DNA of 37,491 bases, taken from NCBI GenBank assembly GCA_001773955.1, contig MEYH01000003.1, positions 1 to 37,491 of the forward strand. The letters run 5' to 3'. The number at the start of each line of letters is the position of its first letter. Position 1 is the first letter of the stretch. The position numbers and the translations under genes were made by a program. Of the stretch, positions 29,453-37,491 are shown piece by piece. The stretch is from Candidatus Sediminicultor quintus. GTDB taxonomy: Bacteria; Atribacterota; Phoenicimicrobiia; Phoenicimicrobiales; Phoenicimicrobiaceae. The notes beneath the pieces are model-generated. The model did not search any database. It had not been told where the DNA came from and worked only from the letters and a program-made list of their open reading frames with translations.

Positions 29453-29504
29453 ACCCTATTATCTTTCTAAATGGATTGGTAATAGGGTATTTATTTTTAG
29501 AAAG
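29453..29504 (+). promoter_or_regulatory. Interleaved 9-bp stems in the glmS leader
   Basis: ACCCTATTA (29453-29461)/TAATAGGGT (29480-29488) and CTTTCTAAA (29463-29471)/TTTAGAAAG (29496-29504), in order A1-B1-A2-B2. Confidence 0.6.
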
Positions 29505-29534
29505 CAAATATTTAATTTAAGAAAGGATTAAAAA

Positions 29535-31364
29535 ATGTGTGGAATAATTGGATATATCGGTTCAAAAGAAGCAGTACCCATTTTGTTAGATGGATTAAAG
29601 AAATTGGAATATCGGGGATATGATTCTGCAGGTATTGCTGTATTGAAAGATAATAAAATTAAAATAGTAAAATGTAAAGGAAAGGTGGCCAAATTAGAAA
29701 ATTTATTAGAAAAAGATGCCCCAAAAGGTAATATAGGGTTAGGACATACCAGATGGGCTACCCACGGGAGGCCTAACAATATAAATGCGCATCCTCACAA
29801 TGGACGTAATTCAGAGATAGTGGTAGTGCATAATGGTATTATAGAAAACTATATGTCTTTAAGAGAAAGATTAATTTCAGAAGGGTACAACTTTATATCT
29901 GAAACAGATACTGAGGTTCTTCCCCATTTAATAGAAAGTAATTATCAGAATGATTTTACTTTAGCAGTAAAGGAATCTTTAAAAGAAATAGAAGGTTCTT
30001 ACGCTATCGGAGTTATTTCTACTCGTGATCCGGGAAAAGTTGTCGCTTCACGTTGCGGGAGCCCTTTGATTATCGGAATAGGAGAGGGAGAAATGTTTTT
30101 AGCTTCTGATATCCCCGCTTTACTTAGTTATACGAATAGGGTAATCTTTTTGGAAGAAAGAGAAATTGCTACTATAACTAAAGATGGAGTAGAGATAATC
30201 AATTTCGAAGGTAAAATTTTACATAAAGAAGTAGTAAATATTGATTGGGATGAAGAGATGACAGAAAAGAGTGGATATAAACATTTTATGCTAAAAGAAA
30301 TTTTTCAAGACACTATGGTGATCCGTAATAATTTAGAAGGCAGAATTAATCTGTCTACAAAAGCACTGGAACTTAACAACCTATCTCTTTCTTTGGATAA
30401 GATTAAAGAAATAGAAAGAATATCTATTTTGGCTTGCGGGAGTTCTTATTATACAGCTTTGGCAGGTAAATATATTTTTGAGGAGTTAACCGGTATTCCG
30501 GTAGAGGTGGATTATAGCTCTGAATTTAGATACAGAAAAATATTACTGGGTAAAAAAGATTTAGCCATTCTGATATCTCAATCAGGAGAAACTGCGGATA
30601 CCATAGCTGCTTTAAGAGCTTGCCGGGAAGCTGGTTCTTACATATTGGCTCTAACCAATGTAAGGGGAAGCACTATCAGTCGGGAAGCAGATAGTGTAAT
30701 GTATATTAAGGCGGGTCCGGAAATAGGTGTGGCTACCACAAAAGCTTTTGTCGGCCAGCTAATGTGCCTTTATATACTATCTCTTTATTTTGCTCAAGTT
30801 ATGGAGACTCTTGATTTTTCGGAGATTAATAAAATAATTTCCGAGTTAATAAAGATTCCTCAAATGGTCGAGATTATTTTACTTAAAGACCCAGAGGTTA
30901 TTAAATTAAGTGAAGAATTTTATAAATTTCATAATTTTCTTTATCTGGGGCGGGGAATTAATTATCCTATTGCTTTAGAGGGGGCTTTAAAGCTTAAAGA
31001 GATTTCTTATATTCATGCTGAAGGTTATCCGGCAGGAGAGATGAAACACGGCCCTATTGCTCTTTTGGACAAGACTTTTCCGGTAGTGGTAATCGTGCCC
31101 AAGGATAAGGTGTATACTAAAGTGATTAACAATATAAAGGAGGTTAAAGCTCGAGACACCCTGGTATTAGCTATTGCTACAGAAGGCGATGAAGAGATTG
31201 TTAATATAGCAGACAGGGTATTCTATATTCCTAAAACTTCGGATATACTATATCCAATTTTATCAGTTATACCTTTACAATTGTTTGCCTACCATATTGC
31301 TAATAAATTGGGATGCGATGTAGATAAACCGAGAAATTTAGCTAAAAGCGTTACCGTGGAATAA
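29535..31364 (+). CDS. glmS: Glutamine--fructose-6-phosphate aminotransferase (isomerizing)
   Basis: MCGIIGYIG N-terminal Cys, GLGHTRWATHGRPN, SIS domains ILACGSSYYTALAGKY / ISQSGETADT, C-terminal DKPRNLAKSVTVE. Confidence 0.98.
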   Translation: MCGIIGYIGSKEAVPILLDGLKKLEYRGYDSAGIAVLKDNKIKIVKCKGKVAKLENLLEKDAPKGNIGLGHTRWATHGRPNNINAHPHNGRNSEIVVVHNGIIENYMSLRERLISEGYNFISETDTEVLPHLIESNYQNDFTLAVKESLKEIEGSYAIGVISTRDPGKVVASRCGSPLIIGIGEGEMFLASDIPALLSYTNRVIFLEEREIATITKDGVEIINFEGKILHKEVVNIDWDEEMTEKSGYKHFMLKEIFQDTMVIRNNLEGRINLSTKALELNNLSLSLDKIKEIERISILACGSSYYTALAGKYIFEELTGIPVEVDYSSEFRYRKILLGKKDLAILISQSGETADTIAALRACREAGSYILALTNVRGSTISREADSVMYIKAGPEIGVATTKAFVGQLMCLYILSLYFAQVMETLDFSEINKIISELIKIPQMVEIILLKDPEVIKLSEEFYKFHNFLYLGRGINYPIALEGALKLKEISYIHAEGYPAGEMKHGPIALLDKTFPVVVIVPKDKVYTKVINNIKEVKARDTLVLAIATEGDEEIVNIADRVFYIPKTSDILYPILSVIPLQLFAYHIANKLGCDVDKPRNLAKSVTVE

Positions 31365-31546
31365 AAAATGGGAAAGAACGGCTGTCGTTTCTGATTTTTA
31401 GTTTAGGTTAAAGTTAAAAAGTTAAAGTAAAAAGCAAAAACCATAATTATTATTTAAGAATTCAGGAGCCAAAAAAATACAAAAGAACTTAACATATTTT
31501 CTCTTTCTTGGCTCGATACCCGATATTATATACTTCAATATGTATT

Positions 31547-31575
31547 TTGTAAAATTATTAGAGAAAGAGTATAAT
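31547..31575 (+). promoter_or_regulatory. Promoter for glnA
   Basis: TTGTAA (31547-31552), 17 nt, TATAAT (31570-31575), 41 nt before the start codon. Confidence 0.65.
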
Positions 31576-31616
31576 TGTAAAAACGTATTAAAAAAACTTT
31601 AAGGAGTAAGATATAA

Positions 31617-32945
31617 ATGGAAAAAATGACTAAAGAAATGATTTTAAATAAGGCTAAAGAGCTAAATATAAAATTTATAAGATTAAGATTTACCGATATT
31701 TTGGGAATGCCTAAGAATGTAGAAATTCCAGTAAGGGAACTAGAAAAAGCCCTTAATGGGGAGATCATGTTCGATGGTTCTTCTATCCAAGGCTTTGTGC
31801 GGATTGAAGAATCAGATATGTTTTTAAAACCGGATTATTCCACCTTTACGGTAAATCCCTGGGAAGAAGAAAAAGATGTTGCTCGGATTACTTGCGATGT
31901 TTATAATCCTGATGGTTCGCCCTTTCATGGTTGTCCCAGGAATAATTTAAAGAAAGTGTTGAAAGAAGTGGAAGAGATGGGATATTCTACCAATTTTGGA
32001 CCAGAAGTAGAATTTTTCCTATTTTTTAGAGATGAAAACGGTAAAGCTACCACAAAAACTCACGATCAAGGGGGATATTTTGATCTTTCGCCCATTGATT
32101 TAGGAGAAGAAGCAAGAAGGGATATAGTTATTGCTTTAGAAAAATTAGGCTTCGAAGTTGAGGCCGCTCACCATGAAGTTGCTCCAGGGCAGCATGAAAT
32201 AGATTTTAAATATTGCGATGCACTTACTGCCGCTGATAGGATAATGACTTTAAAATTGACTAGTAAGACCATAGCTTTAAAACATAATTTACATGTTACC
32301 TTTATGCCCAAACCTATTTTTGGTATATGCGGCTCTGGAATGCATACTCATTTATCTTTATTTAAAAATGGGGAAAATACTTTTTATGACCCTAATGGTA
32401 AATATAAATTAAGTCAAGAAGCTTTATATTTTATTGGAGGTTTATTAAAACATGCCAAAGGGTTTACTGCTATTACTAATCCTTTGGTAAATTCTTATAA
32501 GCGGTTAACTCCTGGTTATGAAGCGCCTGTTTATATTGCCTGGTCAGAGAGAAATCGTAGCCCTTTGGTCAGGGTGCCCGCAGCAAGAGAAGTAGGTACA
32601 AGGGCAGAACTGAGAAGTCCTGATCCATCCTGTAATCCTTACTTAGCTTTCGCAGTAATACTAAAAGCGGGTATTGATGGAATTAAAAAAAAGATTGATC
32701 CGGGAGAACCAGTAAGTAAAAATATTTATACTATGAGTAAAGAAGAGAAAAAATCTCTGGGTATTGAAAGTTTACCTTTTACTTTGGACGAAGCTTTACT
32801 AGAATTAGATAAGGACGAAGTAATAAAATCTGCTTTAACTAATCATATTTTAAAAAATTATATCAAGGCCAAGAGAGAAGAATGTGAAAATTATCGAATG
32901 CGGGTTCACCAGTGGGAACTGGATAGATATTTGACGATTTATTGA
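31617..32945 (+). CDS. glnA: Glutamine synthetase type I (short, alpha-like form)
   Basis: [73 protein letters not shown]; 442 aa. Confidence 0.96.
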   Translation: MEKMTKEMILNKAKELNIKFIRLRFTDILGMPKNVEIPVRELEKALNGEIMFDGSSIQGFVRIEESDMFLKPDYSTFTVNPWEEEKDVARITCDVYNPDGSPFHGCPRNNLKKVLKEVEEMGYSTNFGPEVEFFLFFRDENGKATTKTHDQGGYFDLSPIDLGEEARRDIVIALEKLGFEVEAAHHEVAPGQHEIDFKYCDALTAADRIMTLKLTSKTIALKHNLHVTFMPKPIFGICGSGMHTHLSLFKNGENTFYDPNGKYKLSQEALYFIGGLLKHAKGFTAITNPLVNSYKRLTPGYEAPVYIAWSERNRSPLVRVPAAREVGTRAELRSPDPSCNPYLAFAVILKAGIDGIKKKIDPGEPVSKNIYTMSKEEKKSLGIESLPFTLDEALLELDKDEVIKSALTNHILKNYIKAKREECENYRMRVHQWELDRYLTIY

Positions 32946-32977
32946 GAAATGAAGAGAAAGGAATTCAGAAGTCTAAT

Positions 32978-33070
32978 TAGTATATAGTATATAGTATTTA
33001 GTATATAGTAAAGAAAAAAGAAGTCAGGAATCAGGAGACAGAATAAATTCGTATCGCGTATAGCGTATAT
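32978..33070 (+). repeat. Heptad array between glnA and ltaE
   Basis: tagtata tagtata tagtatt tagtata tagtaaa; gtcagga atcagga gacagaa; gtatcgc gtatagc gtatata. Confidence 0.85.
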
Positions 33071-33087
33071 AGTAAAAAAAGAAGTAG

Positions 33088-33106
33088 GACAGGCGTCTCG
33101 CCTGTC
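33088..33106. repeat. GACAGGCG-TCT-CGCCTGTC palindromic repeat
   Basis: Perfect 8-bp arms, loop TCT, 11 bp upstream of another GTAGGGG hairpin. Confidence 0.7.
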
Positions 33107-33117
33107 TATTGTGTGAA

Positions 33118-33177
33118 GTAGGGGTTTGATTTATCAAACCCGCAAAACTCGGGACAGATAAATCCGCCTCCCCCTAC
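33118..33177. repeat. GTAGGGG...CCCCTAC element (right hairpin degraded)
   Basis: GTAGGGGTTTGATTTATCAAACCC ... ccgcctccccctac. Confidence 0.75.
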
Positions 33178-33260
33178 AAACTACAAATAGAAACAATATA
33201 AAATAAGGTATACGAAAATAACTTAAATTTTAAAATTTTTATAAAATTGAGGTTAATAAT

Positions 33261-34322
33261 ATGGAGAATTTTAATAAAAGCTTTAATTTAAAAAAAATCG
33301 ATTTAAGAAGTGATACAGTTACCTTGCCAACTGATGAGATGCGAGATGCTATGAATAATGCAAAAGTGGGGGACGATGTCTACCAGGAAGACCCCACAGT
33401 AAATCGATTGGAAGAGTTGGGCGCTAAAAAAATGGGAAAAGAGGGAGCATTATTTGTGCCCAGCGGTACTATGGGTAATCTTCTTGCAGTACTAACTCAC
33501 TGCCAAAGAGGAGATGAAGTAATTTTAGAGATGGACTCCCATATTTATTATTACGAGGTAGGCGGTATGTCGGCAGTAGCCGGAGTAATCCCACGATTAA
33601 TTATCGGGGATAAAGGAATCCCTGATATTCAGAACATTAAGCTGGCTTTAAGGGATGAAAATCTTCATTACCCTAAAACAACTTTAATCTGTTTGGAGAA
33701 TACTCATAATCGAGCAGGTGGAACAATTATCCCGCCTATGTTAACCACGGAAATCTGTCAGTTAGCACATCAACAAAATATTGCTGTTCATTTAGATGGT
33801 GCTCGAATATTTAATGCTGCCATCGCATTAAATATTGAACCCGTTCTTCTCGCTAAAAATGTTGATTCAGTGATGTTCTGTCTTTCCAAAGGTTTAAGTG
33901 CTCCGGTAGGGTCAATTTTGGCCGGTTCAAAGGAATTTATTCAAAGAGCACGTAAAAATAGAAAGATGCTGGGTGGAGGGATGAGGCAGGCAGGTATTTT
34001 GGCAGCAGCTGGTATAGTTGCCCTTGAAAAAATGGTAGATAGATTAAAAGAAGATCACAAAAACGCCCGTATTTTAGGCGAAGGTTTAGCTGATATAAGT
34101 GGAATAAAAGTTGATTTAGAGACGATTCAGACTAATATGGCATGTTTTGACCTTAATAAATCTGGGATGGATACGTACCAGTTTTTGCCAAAGTTAGCAG
34201 AGTATAATATATTGGGTTCACCGCGGCCACCTACTAAAGTTCGTTTGGTTACTCATTATGGAATTAGTGAAAATGATATTTATGCCACCATAAAGGCGAT
34301 AAAAGAAATAGTCAGAAATTAG
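33261..34322 (+). CDS. ltaE: Low-specificity L-threonine aldolase-type PLP enzyme
   Basis: KIDLRSDTVTLPTDEMRDAM, GDDVYQEDPTVNRLEELGA, FVPSGTMGNLLAVLTHCQRGDEVI, HLDGARIFNAA, LSKGLSAPVGSILAG. Confidence 0.92.
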   Translation: MENFNKSFNLKKIDLRSDTVTLPTDEMRDAMNNAKVGDDVYQEDPTVNRLEELGAKKMGKEGALFVPSGTMGNLLAVLTHCQRGDEVILEMDSHIYYYEVGGMSAVAGVIPRLIIGDKGIPDIQNIKLALRDENLHYPKTTLICLENTHNRAGGTIIPPMLTTEICQLAHQQNIAVHLDGARIFNAAIALNIEPVLLAKNVDSVMFCLSKGLSAPVGSILAGSKEFIQRARKNRKMLGGGMRQAGILAAAGIVALEKMVDRLKEDHKNARILGEGLADISGIKVDLETIQTNMACFDLNKSGMDTYQFLPKLAEYNILGSPRPPTKVRLVTHYGISENDIYATIKAIKEIVRN

Positions 34323-34330
34323 TATCTTTA

Positions 34331-34383
34331 CGAGATACTCGATACGCAATACGATACACTAACGACTATTCACTAGCGACTAA
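34331..34383 (+). repeat. Heptad array between ltaE and thioesterase gene
   Basis: gatactc gatacgc aatacga tac actaacg actattc actagcg actaatt. Confidence 0.85.
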
Positions 34384-34405
34384 TTAATGCAGGGAGGTTT
34401 TATTT

Positions 34406-34837
34406 TTGCAGGCTTTACCAGGATATACGAACTGTTTTGTCTGTGGGAAAAGCAATCCTATCGGTTTAAACATTGTTTTTTTTAAAGACCAGGATAAAGT
34501 TAAAGCGGAGTTTATTCCTGAATCGAAACATCAAGGCTTTAAAGGAATTGTTCACGGAGGAATATTATTTTCTATTTTAGATGAAATAATGGGCAGAACT
34601 GCGGTGGTAACTAAGGGTGTTATGACTATGACTGTAGAAATTAATATCAGATACAGAAAAAAAGCCTTGGTAGGTGAAAAAATTGTCTTTACCGCACGGA
34701 TGACTAAAGATTTAGGCAGAATGATTGAGGCTCAAGCGGAAGCTCGTTCGGAAGATGGTGCTTTACTAACCGAGGCAAAGGGGAAATTTATAGTTGTGTC
34801 TAAGGAGATGCAGAAAGAAGTAGAAGAGTATATGTAA
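34406..34837 (+). CDS. PaaI-family hotdog-fold thioesterase
   Basis: CFVCGKSNPIGLNI, GFKGIVHGGILFSILDEIMGRTAV; TTG start. Confidence 0.85.
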   Translation: MQALPGYTNCFVCGKSNPIGLNIVFFKDQDKVKAEFIPESKHQGFKGIVHGGILFSILDEIMGRTAVVTKGVMTMTVEINIRYRKKALVGEKIVFTARMTKDLGRMIEAQAEARSEDGALLTEAKGKFIVVSKEMQKEVEEYM

Positions 34838-34891
34838 TACTAATCTTAAATTAGTTTAATTGTATTGGGATTTCCTTTTTCTGTAAGCCCT

Positions 34892-35123
34892 AATTAGTCG
34901 TTAGTGAATAGTGAATAGTCGTTAGTTTTAAATACAATTTTCAGTTTCGAATTATCAGTTTACAGTTTATTGTAAGGGAGTATGATAATAGAACATCTAC
35001 ACACTTTGGGTTTTCTATAAACTGGCAATTTGTAACTTAAACTCTATAACTTATTAATCATTAATGTATTTTATTTACTAAATACTATTCACTAACGACT
35101 AACGACTAAATGCTAACGACTGA
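34892..35123 (+). repeat. ~200-bp dispersed element, copy C (divergent)
   Basis: ttagtcgttagtgaatagtgaatagtcgttagttttaaatac...cactttgggttttctataaac...tattcactaacgactaacgacta; terminal inverted repeats. Confidence 0.7.
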
Positions 35124-35172
35124 TTTAATGATATTTTTCTAAAATTATTTTAATTATGAATGGGAGTAAACC

Positions 35173-35568
35173 ATGTTTTTTACTAAACTATTAATACTAT
35201 TTTTAATAATTCCAGTAACAGAACTGTATATTCTAATTGAAGTGGGGAAAGAGATAGGGAGTCTATCCACAATTGGTGTAATCATCTTAACCGGGATAAT
35301 TGGAACATACCTGGTAAAAAATGAAGGGTTTATGATTTTAAGGAAGATCCAGAATGATTTAAATGAGGGAATCATGCCAGGGGACAGCTTAATTCAGGGA
35401 GCAATTATTCTGGCCGGAGGGATATTGCTTCTTACTCCCGGTTTTGTTACAGATATATTAGGTTTTATTTTTTTAATGCCCGTTAGCAGAAGCATAGTTA
35501 AAAAATATTTATTAAAATGGCTAAAAGGAAAGATAAAAGAGGGTAATTTTTATTATAGAGAGTTTTAA
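35173..35568 (+). CDS. fxsA: FxsA family membrane protein
   Basis: LFLIIPVTELYILIEVG...TGIIGTYLVKNEG...LLLTPGFVTDILGFIFLMPVSR. Confidence 0.92.
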   Translation: MFFTKLLILFLIIPVTELYILIEVGKEIGSLSTIGVIILTGIIGTYLVKNEGFMILRKIQNDLNEGIMPGDSLIQGAIILAGGILLLTPGFVTDILGFIFLMPVSRSIVKKYLLKWLKGKIKEGNFYYREF

Positions 35569-35620
35569 AAATACTTATTCATTTACAGCTAAAAAATAGT
35601 AAGAAAAAGGAATAATATTA

Positions 35621-36058
35621 TTGATTATAGGTTGTGGAATAGATTTAGTTAAAATAGAAAGAATAGAAAAAATAATTAAAAAGTGGGGAGATAATTTTAT
35701 TTTCAGGATATTTACCTCCTTGGAGAAAGAATATTGTGAAAAAAAGAAGGGCAACAAATATCAATCTTATACCGGAAAATTTGCTGCCAAAGAAGCACTA
35801 TTAAAAGCATTGGGATTAGGATTAAGAGAGGCTAACTGGAAAGAGATTGAGATAAAAAATAATGAACTAGGGCAACCCGTCATAGACACATCTGGAAAAT
35901 TAAGAAATATCGCTTCAACAAAAGGAGTTAGCAAATATTTTATTAGCATTTCTCATACCAAAGAATATGCTATAGCTGAAGTAATCTTAGAAAGTTCAGC
36001 TCAGAAGACAGAAGTCAGAAGTAGGGGCACGATGCATCGTGCCCCTACAAAATTATAA
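35621..36058 (+). CDS. acpS: Holo-[acyl-carrier-protein] synthase
   Basis: IIGCGIDLVKIERIEKII, TGKFAAKEALLKALG, FISISHTKEYAIAEVILE; TTG start. The last ~18 residues are encoded by repeat DNA. Confidence 0.94.
   Translation: MIIGCGIDLVKIERIEKIIKKWGDNFIFRIFTSLEKEYCEKKKGNKYQSYTGKFAAKEALLKALGLGLREANWKEIEIKNNELGQPVIDTSGKLRNIASTKGVSKYFISISHTKEYAIAEVILESSAQKTEVRSRGTMHRAPTKL
36021..36048. repeat. Perfect 28-nt palindrome GTAGGGGCACGATGCATCGTGCCCCTAC
   Basis: Exactly self-complementary; same family as 24504-24580; lies inside the acpS reading frame. Confidence 0.9.
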
Positions 36059-36152
36059 AAACTGTAAACCGATAACTGACAACTAAAAACTTGTTTTTAA
36101 AACTAACGACTATTCACTATTCACTAACGACTAATTTAATGGGAGTTATCTT

Positions 36153-37491
36153 ATGAAGGTAGTTACCAGTCAACAAATGAGAGAGATTGATCGCAAAGCA
36201 ATAGAAGAAAATAACCTATCTGGTCTTGCTTTAATGGAAAATGCCGGATTAAGAATATTTCAAAGCCTGAAAGATATTTATTCTGACTTAAGATTAAAAA
36301 AGATTATCATCTTTGCTGGATCGGGCAATAATGGGGGAGATGGTTTTGTAGTTGCCCGTCATCTTTATGATTATGGAGTGAAAGTAGAAGTATTTCTCCT
36401 GGCTCCTTTTCACAAAATTAAAGATGAGGCAGGAGAAAATTTAAATATAATTGGTAAAATGGGAGTCGAATTGATTGAATTAGAGGCAGTAAAACTCGAA
36501 GAGATACAAAAAGCCATACAAAATTCTGATTTGATTATTGATGCTATATTAGGAACCGGATTGCAAGGAAAGGTAACTGGTTTAAAAGCTAAGATGATAG
36601 ACCTGATTAATATTGCTAACAAGGAAGTAGTTGCAATTGATGTTCCTTCTGGTTTAAATGCAGATTCAGGAAAGATTGAAGGACCATGCATCAAAGCAAC
36701 TCATACCATTACTTTAGCACTACCAAAAATTGGTTTACTGCTTTTTCCTGGAGCAAGCTTTGCAGGAAAGGTAAAAGTTGAAGACATTGGCATACCTTCT
36801 TATCTTTTAGAAAATAATAAAATAAAAACTAATATTGTAACCAAAGAGATGGTCCAATCACTTATACCGTTTCGTGCAACTTATTCTCACAAAGGCTCTT
36901 TCGGCAAAGTCTTAATCTTAGCTGGTTCGGTTGGCATGACCGGAGCAGCATATTTATCCAGCGAAGCAGCTATGAGAAGTGGAACAGGCATTGTGGTATT
37001 AGGAATTCCTCGAAGTTTGAATCAAATAATGGAAATAAAATTAACCGAAGTTATGACCTTTCCTCTTGCCGAAACGGTAAAACAGTCTTTAGGAGAAGAA
37101 GCAGAAGAAACAATTTTAAAATTAATGAAAAATTATTCCGTATTAGGGATAGGCCCTGGCATTTCTCGAGAATTAGAGACTCAACGATTAGTAAGAAAAA
37201 TTATAGAAAAGTCTAACATCCCTTTAGTTATTGATGCCGATGCAATATTCGCCCTAAGCAAGGATACTTCCCTATTGAAAAAGGTTAAAGCTCCTCTGGT
37301 GATTACTCCTCATCCAGGCGAAATGGCTAAACTAATAAATAAGGATATAGATTATATTTTAAATAATCAATTAGATATTACCAGAGAAATTGCTCAAGAA
37401 TTTGGGATTGTGGTAGTTTTAAAGGGAGCTAGAACAATTATTGCCAATAAAGAAGGAGAAGCCTATATCAATGTTGGTGATAATTCGGGAA
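36153..37491 (+). CDS. nnr: Bifunctional NAD(P)H-hydrate epimerase / ADP-dependent NAD(P)H-hydrate dehydratase (3'-truncated by window end)
   Basis: My translation from ATG 36153: MKVVTSQQMREIDRKAIEENNLSGLALMENAG...FAGSGNNGGDGFVVARHL...AIDVPSGLNADSG...HKGSFGKVLILAGS...VLGIGPGIS...LVIDADAIFAL...APLVITPHPGEMAKL. No stop before the window end, so it is not in the ORF track. Confidence 0.95.
   Translation, partial: MKVVTSQQMREIDRKAIEENNLSGLALMENAGLRIFQSLKDIYSDLRLKKIIIFAGSGNNGGDGFVVARHLYDYGVKVEVFLLAPFHKIKDEAGENLNIIGKMGVELIELEAVKLEEIQKAIQNSDLIIDAILGTGLQGKVTGLKAKMIDLINIANKEVVAIDVPSGLNADSGKIEGPCIKATHTITLALPKIGLLLFPGASFAGKVKVEDIGIPSYLLENNKIKTNIVTKEMVQSLIPFRATYSHKGSFGKVLILAGSVGMTGAAYLSSEAAMRSGTGIVVLGIPRSLNQIMEIKLTEVMTFPLAETVKQSLGEEAEETILKLMKNYSVLGIGPGISRELETQRLVRKIIEKSNIPLVIDADAIFALSKDTSLLKKVKAPLVITPHPGEMAKLINKDIDYILNNQLDITREIAQEFGIVVVLKGARTIIANKEGEAYINVGDNSG

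Overview
This is an AT-rich bacterial chromosome segment. Nearly every gene is on the + strand. It carries a long S10-spc-alpha ribosomal protein cluster: rpsJ-rplC-D-W-B-rpsS-rplV-rpsC-rplP-rpmC-rpsQ-rplN-X-E-rpsZ(N)-rpsH-rplF-R-rpsE-rplO-secY-adk-map-infA-rpmJ-rpsM-K-D-rpoA-rplQ. Next comes the Firmicutes-like block ecfA1-ecfA2-ecfT-truA-rplM-rpsI. After that: an ornithine/alanine-racemase-family gene coupled to argF, cdaA-cdaR-glmM-glmS (c-di-AMP and amino-sugar synthesis), glnA, a threonine aldolase, a hotdog thioesterase, fxsA, acpS, and the 5' part of nnr. rpmD (L30) is absent from its usual place. rpmJ (L36) is present but missing from the ORF track. I recognise a glmS ribozyme at about 29030-29195. 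The coding genes are ordinary housekeeping genes; the unusual content is in the spacers. Most large intergenic gaps, including those inside the ribosomal operon, are filled with several sequence-unrelated repeat families that share a 7-bp period (e.g. TAGTCGT/TAGTGAA, TATATCG/TATATAG, CAGAAGA/CAGGAGA, AACTGTA/AACTGAT, AGCGTAT, AAAGCGA). Left and right spacer edges tend to carry complementary words. Other spacer content: GTAGGGG...CCCCTAC hairpin elements whose stems covary between copies, a promoter-bearing ~200-bp element, and a perfect 162-bp tandem duplication that doubles a promoter-like sequence upstream of cdaA. No defence system, CRISPR array, tRNA or rRNA gene was recognised. Everything here was read by eye; no searches or folding programs were run.
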